A stretch of DNA of 32,724 bases from positions 1 to 32,724 of the forward strand of contig JAIVJG010000199.1 of assembly GCA_020200155.1 (NCBI GenBank), in the 5' to 3' direction. The stretch is from Acidobacteriota bacterium (GTDB lineage Bacteria > Acidobacteriota > Blastocatellia > Pyrinomonadales > Pyrinomonadaceae). This document shows positions 6,881-14,950 of this stretch, in pieces. The notes below the pieces were generated by a model. The model was not told where the DNA came from. It searched no databases and saw nothing but the letters and a program-made list of their open reading frames with translations. How positions within the stretch are numbered: position 1 is the first letter of the stretch; each line of letters begins with the position of its first letter. The translations under genes and the position numbers were made by a program.

Positions 6881-9532
6881 TCAGTTCGCCGCCGCGATTT
6901 GTTTGCCGCCGGGTGACGGCTGGCGCGTGGGGAGCGTGAGCAACTCGATCCCCTCGCCCTCCGTGACGCGCACCATGCGGCGTGCGCCGATGGGCTGATC
7001 GCCGATCTTCTCGAAACGCTCGACGCGCCCTGTGCGCGGCCAGCGCACCGTCAGCGAGTCCGCCCCATTCTTCTCGCCCAGTCCGAAGTAGAGGCGCGCG
7101 GTGTGTTGCGAGGCGAAGCCCGAACCGGCGGTGACGAGGCGCATCTGCTTGCCCCCGCCCGCCTCAATCGTCACCACCGCGCCGACCGCGTCGCGATTGC
7201 TCTCTTTCCCGCGCAGTTCGACGGCCAGCCAGTTGCGGCGCTCGCCGACGTTGTTACGCAGGAGCGTTGCGCGCGAGAGTTCGGCGCGGCCCGAATCGCC
7301 GGGGTTGCTGTTCGTGACGATGTCGAGATCGCCGTCGTTGTCGAAGTCAGCCGTTGACATCCCGCGCGCGTCCTTGATGTCGTCTGCGCCGGTCGCCATC
7401 GCCACGTCGTGGAATCGCAGCGCCGCCGGGTTAGCCGACTTCGCGCCGTCGCCTTCGTCCGTGTCGTTCCTGAGCAGCACGTTGTGCTCGTAGCCGTTCC
7501 AGGAGATGTCTCCGCGAAATTCGTCCCTGTAGAATTTGCCCGTTTTGTAGTCTTTGATGTGCGCGACCGCGCTCAAAATGTAGGGCAGTCAAAGGTCTTG
7601 CGTGCTTTTGGACGTGATCCACCCGTTGGCGGCGTAGATGTCCTGGCGACCGTCGTTGTCGTAATCGAACATCGTCGAAGACCAGAACCAGCCGAAGGGG
7701 TTGACGCGCGCCGCCTCGCTGACGTCCGTGAATTTCCCGTGACCGTCGTTGATGTAGAGCGCGTTGCCCTTGACCGTCTTGTCGCCGTAGGAACTCCAGT
7801 CCGTGCCGCCTACGTTATTGTAGATTTCCTTGTAGACGGGAAAGTCATCGTAGATCGTTCCCTGCCGGACGCTGGTCAGCAGGTACTTGTAGAGCGTGGC
7901 GGCCTGGCCGTACCAACGCTGGCCCGAATGCACGTCGGAGACGTAGATATCTAGGTCGCCGTCGTTGTCTATGTCGCCCAGCGTCGCGCTCATGCCGTAG
8001 CCGGGGTCGTACGCGCCGCTCTGCTTCGACACGTCCGTGAACGTCCCGTTGCCGTTGTTGTGCAGCAGCGCGTCGCGCCCGAAATCGTTGGCGACGTACA
8101 CGTCCTGCCAGCCGTCGTTGTCGTAGTCGCCCCATGCGACGCCGAGCGTGATGCCGGTCTCGTTGATGCCGGCCTGCCTGGTCACGTCTGTGAAGTGGAG
8201 GTTGCCGTCGTTGCGGAGCAGGCTGTTGCCCTCTGCGTTGCGCGTGTAGAAAAGCGTCGTCGGGAGATTCTTGCGCGCGTCGAGTTCTCGCCCGACGTAG
8301 AGGTCTAGGTCGCCGTCGTTGTCGTAATCGGCGGCGGCGGCGACGACGATGAAATCACTGTCGCCCTTATTCGCGAACTTGAAGCCGTCCGTCACCTCGA
8401 CGAACTTCCTGCCGGCGGGCGATTGCTGGTCGGCGACGTTACGGTAGAGGCGGCTGCGCCCCGTGTAGCAGCCGAGGAAGAGGTCTTTGTAACCGTCGTT
8501 GTCGAGATCGGCGAAGACGCCGACGTTGATGCCGGGCGCGCGTTCGGGGAGGCCCGCCGCCAGAGTCACGTCCTCGAACGTGCCGTCGCCTTTATTACGA
8601 TAGAGGCGCGGGCGTTCGCCGTCGCCGAAGAACACGTCGTACCAACCGTCGTTGTCGTAGTCGCCGGCTGAGACGCCTGCCGAGCCATACTTGATAATCT
8701 CGAAAGCCTTCGGCTCCCATTCGGGCGTGGCGAAAAGCGGGTTCTTGTGCGAGACGAAATCAATGCCCGCGCTCGAATTCGCGCCGTTCGCCGCCTCGCC
8801 GTCGAGGCTCTGGTGGCCCCACATATCTGTGAAGCCCTTGCGGTCGCCGGTGACGGTCGTGCCGCTAATCAATTCCTGCCGTGTGATCTTCCACGTGTCG
8901 CCGTCCGCCTGAAGCCACATGCGGAACAGCACCTGTGTCTCGAACGCCTCCTGCCCGTGCGCGTCCGTCTTGCCGTCGCTGCCCGCATGTGGCTTGCCTG
9001 CGTCGCCGAAGCTTGCCTTCGTCATCTCCGCGCCGCCGTCAACGCCTCTGCCCACGGCGTCGCGCGTCCCGCGAATCCAGAGGAAGGAGCGGATGCGGTA
9101 TGACTGCGGGCTGATGACCTCCTCGACCGAATCGAGCTTGAACTTACTCTCCTCGACCTTGCCGAGCGTCTTCAGATAGCGCGAGACCTGATTGCCGACC
9201 TCCGCCTTGCCGAACGGTTTCGCGTCCGACAGTTTCCACTGGTAGACGCGCACGCCGTCGCGTTTCGCCTGAAGGTCTTCTTCCTCGACCCAGAAGCCAT
9301 CCTTCTCACTCGCGTATTTATCGTCGTAGCAGTTGAGGACTTTCGCGATGTCTGCCTTGTCAACGCCCGATTTATATTCCCCCAGAACCTTCTGCGCCGC
9401 CTGCCCCATCTGCGCGAGCAGTTGCGCGTTGGTCTCGATGTAATCGAGCTTCATCTTGCCGACCCCAAGGATCAGGAGCAGGACGATCAGGGGAGAACTG
9501 TAAAAGACAATTCGTTTTTGTTTCTTAGACAT
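6881..9532 (-). CDS. FG-GAP/VCBS repeat protein with ASPIC/UnbV domain; probable selenoprotein (in-frame TGA at codon 648)
   Basis: The reading frame of 883 residues is interrupted only by TGA at 7591-7589. An N-terminal membrane anchor (VFYSSPLIVLLLILGVG) is followed by an unrecognised domain, then seven FG-GAP/VCBS calcium-loop repeats (DYDNDGWYD, DLDNDGYKD, DIDNDGDLD and others). After ITSKSTQDL comes the TGA, then LPYILSAVAH, SWNGYEHN and a C-terminal ASPIC/UnbV domain (RNWLAVELRG, RDAVGAVV, GSGFASQH). The next gene (9600-11939) has the same organisation with the TGA at the same alignment column. A SECIS-like hairpin follows. The downstream part has no convincing start codon or ribosome site of its own. 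Start 9532 is picked from GGAG about 10 nt upstream and the signal anchor. UnbV proteins occur in enediyne clusters and in CRTAC1; their function is unknown. Two separate proteins are the alternative reading. Confidence 0.78.
7561..7572 (-). promoter_or_regulatory. bSECIS-like hairpin, copy 1
   Basis: Read on the minus strand, GCGC-GGTC-GCGC forms a 4-bp stem with a GGUC loop that starts exactly 20 nt after the TGA. Outside it, TTTGA upstream can pair with TCAAA downstream across a small bulge. From memory, the SECIS of E. coli fdhF has the same GGUC loop about 18 nt after its UGA, where SelB binds the G and U. Confidence 0.65.
7589..7591 (-). other. Probable selenocysteine codon (in-frame TGA), FG-GAP/UnbV copy 1
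   Basis: The codon series is GAC CTT TGA CTG CCC TAC. Protein similarity to copy 2 runs straight through it: K-S-x-x-D-L before, L-P-aromatic after, then A-V-A and later SWNGYEHN. UGA is used as an ordinary stop elsewhere in the window, so this is not a code change. Confidence 0.72.
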
Positions 9533-9599
9533 AATCCGCGTCTCCAACTTCAAAAAAAGAACGGGGGACGAGAGCGTTGCGTGTCGTCTCTCGCAAGCT

Positions 9600-11939
9600 T
9601 CAATGCATCGAGCCGCCGCCGGTCTGGCTCGTCGAGGCAATGTCGCCCGACGCCGGGGCCGCCGAGTGTCTCAGAGAGCGCGCGACCGTGACGCCTCGCG
9701 ACGTGTCGGTTCCCTCCTCGATGCGTATGAGGCGGTTGACGCCGAACGCAGCGCCGAGGCTTTCGCCTTCAAACCGCTGCTGGATTCCGCTCGGCCAGGT
9801 AATCTCGACCGCGTCAATCCGCTCTGCATTGCCGAGGCCGAAGTGCACCGGCAGCATCGCCTCGGAGGCGTAGCCGGAGCCGGCCTCGACCTGCCGCATC
9901 ATGGTCTTGCCGCTGGCGGTCAGGCGCACGCGTGCGCCCACGGCGTCTCGGTTACTGCGCGTCCCGACGAGCTTCAACTCGACGGCGTTGCCGGACTTTC
10001 TCAGGTTGTTGAGATAGAGCGTGGGCGTCTCGTTGTTGTTGTTGATGACCATGTCGAGCCGCCCGTCGCCGTCGAAATCCGCGACGCCGACGCCCCGGCT
10101 GTCCTTCACGCAATCAGAACCCGTCGGGCGTGCCACGTCCATGAACTTCTCGCCGCCGACGTTGGCGAAGAAGCAGTTGTGCTCGTAACCGTTCCAGGAG
10201 TTTTCGCCGACGAACTCGTGACTGAAGAAAAATCCCTGCTTGTACTTGTCAACCTGTGCGACCGCACCGGAAGTGAAGGGCAGTCAAAGGTCGTCCTTGC
10301 TCTTGTTCGTGATCCAGCCGTTGGCGGCATAGATGTCGAGGTCTGTGTCGTTGTCCATGTCGAGGAAGGTCGTGCTCCAACCCCAACCCGCCCGGTTGGT
10401 GTGGCTGTCTTCGATCGTCGCGAAAGTGCCGTCGCCACGGTTGCGGAAGAGCGAGTTGCCCGCGCCGATTTTCTTGCCGATGCTGACCCAGTCGGAGCCG
10501 ACGAGGTCGTAAAACTTCTTGTACTCCGGCATGTCGAGCAACAACCACTTGGTACGCGCGACGTTGCGGACATACTGGCTGACCGTCATGTCCTCGCCGA
10601 ACCAACGCTGGTTCGAGTTGATGTTCGAGGTGTAGAGGTCGAACTTGCCGTCGTCGTTGAAGTCGCCGAAGGCGAGGCCCATGCCGCCGCTGAAGTCGAG
10701 CACGCCGGCCTGCTTCGCCGCGTCCGTAAACGTGCCGTCGCCGTTATTGTGGAAGAGACACTTGCGCCCGAAGTCGTTGGCGACGGCGAGGTCTGGGAAG
10801 CCGTCGCCGTCGTAGTCGGCGGAGGCGACGTCAACGAAGCCGTCGCGGTCGTAGTCGAAGAAGCAGGCGGTTACGCTCGTCGAATTGAGGTCGAGTCCCA
10901 TCTCCTTCGAGCGGTCGGTGAAAGTGCCGTCGCCGTTGTTGTGGAAAAATTTATTGGGCGCGAGGTAGCGCGCGACGAAGAGGTCTGGGAAGCCGTCGTT
11001 GTCCACGTCGGCGAACAGCCCTGCGTTCGACTGGTCAATGCCTTCCAGCCCCGACTCGCTCGTCGCGTCCGCGAACCTGACCTCACCCGTTGCCGTGTCG
11101 CCGACGTTTTTGTAGAGGCGGCTACGCACGCCGTCGGGGAAGAAGATGTCCGGGCGGTCGTCGTTATTATAGTCCGCAGCGCTGACGCCGCCGGAGCCGT
11201 GCTCGATGATGTCGAACTTCATCTTGGCGGAATATTTCTCGGCGTCGAGCTTCGGGTCGCGCGAGTGCTTGAAGTCAATGCCGGCGGAGGCGGGGTTGAC
11301 ATCTTTGTAGCCGCCGCCGTCGCCCGCGACGCGCAAGCCCTCGATCAACTCGTCGTTCGTGATCTTCCAGTTGATCTCGCCCGCCGCGCTGCTCTCGTTG
11401 ACGAGCGTCCAGCGATAGAAGTGGCGATCCTCGAAGATTTCGCCCTGCCGGCCCGTGCCGTCGAGGATGAACTTGACGCGCAGGGTCACGCGGCGTTCCG
11501 GTTCAATCTGCTCGATCATGTCAATCTTCGTCCAGATGTTCTGGACGGACGCCAGCGTGTTGAAATAACGCGAGACTTCTTCGGGGATGTCGGCCTTCGT
11601 GAAATCCTGACGGCCTTCGGCGACGACTTTGGAGACGGCCACGTCGCTCTGTTCGCCGTCCGGCTGCATCACCCAGCGCCCGCGCCCCTGCGAGGCGTAA
11701 GCGTTCGAGTAGAGCGCGGCGACCGTCGCCGGATTCTTCTTCTCGACGCCTTCGCGGACGGCCTTGCTGTAGTTGCCGAGGAAGGTGTTGACCGCTTTTC
11801 CGGTGTTGAAGAATCTGGCGTGCTCTTTGTCCTTCCCGTTCATCACGTAGAGGGCGGCGGCGACGCCGACAGCGACGATCAGGCACAGGGCGACGAGAAT
11901 CTTCGCCAGAGTCTTGAGGAGTGTTCTTTTTCTCGCCAT
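9600..11939 (-). CDS. FG-GAP/VCBS repeat protein with ASPIC/UnbV domain; probable selenoprotein (in-frame TGA at codon 552)
   Basis: Paralogue of the following gene, 779 residues if TGA at 10286-10284 is read through. It starts at the ATG at 11939 behind AAGGAAAG, with a membrane anchor (TLAKILVALCLIVAVGVAA) near the N-terminus. Seven calcium-binding FG-GAP loops follow (DVDNDGFPD, DYDRDGFVD, DYDGDGFPD and others). Then comes AANGWITNKSKDDL, the TGA, LPFTSGAVAQVDKYKQG, SWNGYEHNCFF, and the UnbV/ASPIC domain (AVELKLVGTRSNRDAVGARV, GSGYASEA). The first methionine downstream of the TGA is 47 codons away, inside conserved sequence, so independent translation of the C-terminal part would discard homologous protein. 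The gap to the next gene is 67 nt and to the oxidoreductase gene 64 nt, consistent with one operon. It is probably exported or membrane-anchored facing outward. Biochemical function is unknown. Confidence 0.78.
10256..10267 (-). promoter_or_regulatory. bSECIS-like hairpin, copy 2
   Basis: On the minus strand GTGC-GGTC-GCAC forms a 4-bp stem and GGUC loop, again exactly 20 nt after TGA. Compared with copy 1, one pair changes from C-G to T-A with both bases substituted. That covariation supports an RNA structure, although both changes also fall in coding sequence. Confidence 0.65.
10284..10286 (-). other. Probable selenocysteine codon (in-frame TGA), FG-GAP/UnbV copy 2
   Basis: Codons GAC CTT TGA CTG CCC TTC. 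The 16 bases from GAC to CCC plus the next T are identical to copy 1, while surrounding DNA differs at many positions. This is stronger conservation than the protein alone requires. Confidence 0.72.
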
Positions 11940-12003
11940 CTTTCTTTCCTTCACTATTTCATCGCCGCTGTGGGCGCGCGAGACGCCCGCGCCGGGACAA
12001 GCT

Positions 12004-13569
12004 CTAAAGCGTTTCCGCGTGAACCCCTTGGGACAGTTCAGACGACGCAGCGGGGGATGTTACCGCGTCGGCTGGCGCGAAGTGGCCTCCGGCGCATTCG
12101 GTGATGAGCTTCGCGACCTGCATGGCCGAGACGATGACGGGCGTAATGCCGCCGCCGGGCTGCGTCCAGTGGCCGACGAAATGTAGATTCCTGACGAGGC
12201 CGCTCGTGGCCGGGCGGTCAGCGCCGAGTTGATCGGGCGACATCTCCCAGCCGAGCATCGCGCCGCCCTGGTTGAGCGTGTAGCGATAAGACGTGAGCGC
12301 CGACGCGCTCAACCTGACGACGACCTTCTCCGAGAAACCCGGCATCACGCGTTCCAGATTCGACATCACGTAGCGCTCGACCGCCGCCTTGTGCGCCGCC
12401 CAGTCCTCGACTTTGTCGAAGTCCACGCGGGTCAGCTTCTGGACGATGACGATGTGGCCGCCGGGCGGAGCGATGGACGTGTCAAACAGCGTGGGCACGA
12501 AAATCTTGAAGGCGTCGGTCGCCACGTCGTCCGGGTTCCATGAAGACCAGTGGTAGCCCTCGGCCTCGCGCAGCACTTCGGTCGGCATCCCCTTGAGGCC
12601 GACGTGCGTGAGAAAGCAAGGGTGCGTCGGCCTGAGCTTCTTGATCGCCGCGAGTCGCTCCGCGCCGACGTGTTCCGCGCCGAGCATCCGTTCGAGCGTC
12701 AGCAGCAGGTCGGCGTTCGAGACGACTGTTCCAGCCTCCACGCGCACGAGGCGGCGCGAGTTCTTCAGCCCCGTCTCGACCTCGACGCCGCACGCCGTCC
12801 TGCCTTTAACGAGGATACGCTTGACGGACGAACTCATCAGGATGTGCCCGCCGCGCTCCTCGAACTTCCGCGCCAACTCGTCTGCGAAAGCCTGCGAGCC
12901 GCCGCGCGGATAATAGTTGCCGAGGAAGTAAGAGAGCCGCAGCATCGAATCGAAGACGAATGAGGTGCGGCACGGAGGCGAACCCCAGTGGCCGCAGTCG
13001 CCGGCCAGCACGAGCTTGAGCTTCTCGCTGCGGAAATAGCGGTCGAGCGCCCCGCGCACGGTCATCTCGCGGAACGGATCGAGCCTGTCCGTGTCGCGCC
13101 AGCGAAAGTATTCCAGAAGCCCGTGCATGTAAACTTCGCGCACGGCGGCGAAGAATTCGTCTATCGAGCGCGACTCTTCGGGAAACTCGACTTTCAATTT
13201 CGCGAGGTAGCTATCGAAGTCCGCAGGGACGGAAAAGCTCGTGCCGTCCGGGAAGTGGAAGTGATCCACCGGGTCCATCTTGACCCAGCCCTGCGTCACG
13301 CCGAGTTCGCGCAGCAGCCTGCCGGTGATCGTCGCAGGGTTGCCGAGCAGCGGGTAGAAGTGCGTCGCGGCGTCGAACGTATAGCCCGCGCGCCGGAACG
13401 TGCTGCAATAGCCGCCGACCATGTAGTGTTGCTCGACGAGCAGCACTCTCATCCCTTCACGCGCCAGCAAATTCGCGCAGACCAGCCCCCCGACGCCCGC
13501 GCCGATCACGACGGCGTCGTAGGATTTCTCCGGCGGTGTCTGCCGCAAGCCTCTGAAGGGCCTTTTCAT
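12004..13569 (-). CDS. CrtI/CrtISO/retinol-saturase-type FAD oxidoreductase
   Basis: 521 residues. An N-terminal dinucleotide-binding fold, DAVVIGAGVGGLVCANLL, ends in the acidic LLVEQ and is followed by GGYCSTFRRAGYTFD, the usual entry of phytoene desaturase, carotene isomerase and retinol saturase relatives. The C-terminal flavin motif NLHFVGHWTQPGGGITPV, then an alpha-helix, closes the fold. Such enzymes desaturate, saturate or isomerise polyene chains. With the KS/CLF/ACP and HMG-CoA reductase genes just upstream, it could modify a polyene or isoprenoid product (inference). A C-terminal tail of about 25 residues is low complexity. No good ribosome site precedes the ATG, because the leader is occupied by the repeat at 13571-13657. 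No better internal start was seen. Confidence 0.87.
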   Translation of the reverse strand: MKRPFRGLRQTPPEKSYDAVVIGAGVGGLVCANLLAREGMRVLLVEQHYMVGGYCSTFRRAGYTFDAATHFYPLLGNPATITGRLLRELGVTQGWVKMDPVDHFHFPDGTSFSVPADFDSYLAKLKVEFPEESRSIDEFFAAVREVYMHGLLEYFRWRDTDRLDPFREMTVRGALDRYFRSEKLKLVLAGDCGHWGSPPCRTSFVFDSMLRLSYFLGNYYPRGGSQAFADELARKFEERGGHILMSSSVKRILVKGRTACGVEVETGLKNSRRLVRVEAGTVVSNADLLLTLERMLGAEHVGAERLAAIKKLRPTHPCFLTHVGLKGMPTEVLREAEGYHWSSWNPDDVATDAFKIFVPTLFDTSIAPPGGHIVIVQKLTRVDFDKVEDWAAHKAAVERYVMSNLERVMPGFSEKVVVRLSASALTSYRYTLNQGGAMLGWEMSPDQLGADRPATSGLVRNLHFVGHWTQPGGGITPVIVSAMQVAKLITECAGGHFAPADAVTSPAASSELSQGVHAETL

Positions 13570-13570
13570 A

Positions 13571-13657
13571 AATGACGAATGCGGAACGATGAATGAAAGA
13601 CAATCTCGGATTTCAAATTTGAGACTTCACATCTCAAACCGGGTTTCATTCGTCATT
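13571..13657. repeat. Inverted-repeat intergenic element between HMG-CoA reductase and CrtI-like genes
   Basis: An 11-bp perfect inverted repeat (AATGACGAATG at 13571-13581, CATTCGTCATT at 13647-13657) encloses an AT-rich core. The core contains a second hairpin, TTTGAGA-CTTCACA-TCTCAAA (13618-13638). The element overlaps the last codons of the reductase gene (its final RNDE and stop) and leaves the next gene without a ribosome site. It looks like a small mobile or REP/MITE-type repeat. Only one copy is in the window. Confidence 0.6.
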
Positions 13658-14875
13658 CCGCGTTTCCCCTGGCCGGTTACGGCCATACGTCTCGTGCGCC
13701 TCGACGAACTCGCCGCTGGCGATGGCCGCGCCCATCGAGAGTTCGCCGGCGAGCAATGTCGCGGCGACGATCTCTGCAAATTTGGCGGCGTAGCCCGCGC
13801 CGGCGCAGCCGAGCATTTCTAAACACTCGCGGCTCGTGCCGAGTCCCGTCCCGCCGCCGACGGTCGCCACCGTCAGGGACGGCAGCGTGACGCTGGCGTA
13901 GAGGTCGCCGCCCGTCGTCACTTCAAAATTGGTGATGCCGACCGAGGAGTTGACGACGTTGGCGACATCCTGCCCGCAGGCGATGAAGAGGGCGGCGAGG
14001 CCGTTGGCGTAATGGCCGTTGTAGCCGATGGCGTTCGCCTGCACATGCCCGATCATCGTGTGCTGCCACATGTCGAGCAGCAATTCCGGCGTGGTGTGCA
14101 GGTACGCCCTGACGACCCCGGCGGGGATGTGCGCTCCCGCCGTCACGCGCTTACCCTTGCCGCCGAGGAGCAGCGACCCTGCGGCGCGCTTCTCCGAACT
14201 GAACCCGCTAAAGACTTGAAAGCGGCGGGCGTGTGTGTGGCGCATGATCCAGCGACACGCGTGCTCGGTCGCCTTGACGATCATGTTCATGCCCTGCGCG
14301 TCAGCGGTGTGATAGCAGAAGCCGACGATCACCTCGCGCCCGATGGGGTGGCACTCAAGCCGTAGCAGCCTGCCGTGGCGCGTCGTGGATTCGGCCTCAG
14401 CACGGATTTCGTCGAAGCTCTCATTCAAGCTCCGCGCGAAGTCGTGCGCGCCGGCCACGTCGTCGAAGAAGAAGACGGGCGCGACGCGATTCTCGTCGGC
14501 GTGCACGCGCACGTCCGCGCCGCCCGCGCGCGTCAACGTCACCATGCCGCGCTCGTATGAGCGCACGAGTGCGCCCTCGGTCGTCGCCAGCGGGACGTAG
14601 AAAGTGCCTTGCGCGTGCGTGCCCTTGACGGCGAGCGGCCCGGCGACGCCTAAAGGCATCTGTGCCGTCCCGATTGGGTTCTCGACGTTGCCGCGCATTT
14701 CCTCGGACGGAATCGAATACGCGCCGACGTGCGACAGGCGGCTCCCGGTCTTCTCCTCGACCCACTCGCGGCGGCGCTCGACGTGCTCGCGCGCGTAGCC
14801 CTGCCCCTTCAGGCGCGGCACGAGTTCCAGCGGCTCCGCGCCGGTCTGTGGCTCAGCCAAGGTCAGGTCGGACAT
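13646..14875 (-). CDS. Class I-type HMG-CoA reductase
   Basis: 409 residues from the ATG at 14875, chosen because AAAGGAG lies 8 nt upstream. The longer frame upstream has no site. Conserved blocks: ENPIGTAQMPLGVAGPL, ATTEGALVRSYERG with catalytic Glu100, DAQGMNMIVKATEHA with Lys201, CGQDVANVVNSS with Asp303, GGGTGLGTS, and a late His394 in EAHETYGRNR. All four catalytic residues of the class I enzyme are therefore in place. The reaction is the NADPH-dependent reduction of HMG-CoA to mevalonate. No other mevalonate gene is present, and the gene sits inside a ketosynthase operon, so it may supply mevalonate or act on a related thioester (inference). The last residues derive from the inverted repeat overlapping the stop. 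No membrane anchor is present. Confidence 0.9.
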   Translation of the reverse strand: MSDLTLAEPQTGAEPLELVPRLKGQGYAREHVERRREWVEEKTGSRLSHVGAYSIPSEEMRGNVENPIGTAQMPLGVAGPLAVKGTHAQGTFYVPLATTEGALVRSYERGMVTLTRAGGADVRVHADENRVAPVFFFDDVAGAHDFARSLNESFDEIRAEAESTTRHGRLLRLECHPIGREVIVGFCYHTADAQGMNMIVKATEHACRWIMRHTHARRFQVFSGFSSEKRAAGSLLLGGKGKRVTAGAHIPAGVVRAYLHTTPELLLDMWQHTMIGHVQANAIGYNGHYANGLAALFIACGQDVANVVNSSVGITNFEVTTGGDLYASVTLPSLTVATVGGGTGLGTSRECLEMLGCAGAGYAAKFAEIVAATLLAGELSMGAAIASGEFVEAHETYGRNRPGETRNDE

Positions 14876-14950
14876 CAGTGAAAGCTCCTTTGAGATTCCG
14901 CTGCGCCGGAAGGCCGCTCCCGACGCTGCGGACAAACAGGTCGTCAATCC

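Noticed and set aside
6881-11939. Genetic-code reassignment of TGA as the explanation for the split UnbV genes
   Set aside because: Several other genes in the window, such as the SDR-acyltransferase fusion and the short MRDLTKS protein, end at TGA in the expected place.
9603-12104. 833-codon plus-strand open frame
   Set aside because: It is the antisense of the FG-GAP/UnbV gene. Repeated Asp-rich codons read backwards give a long Val/Glu/Arg-rich frame without any known pattern.
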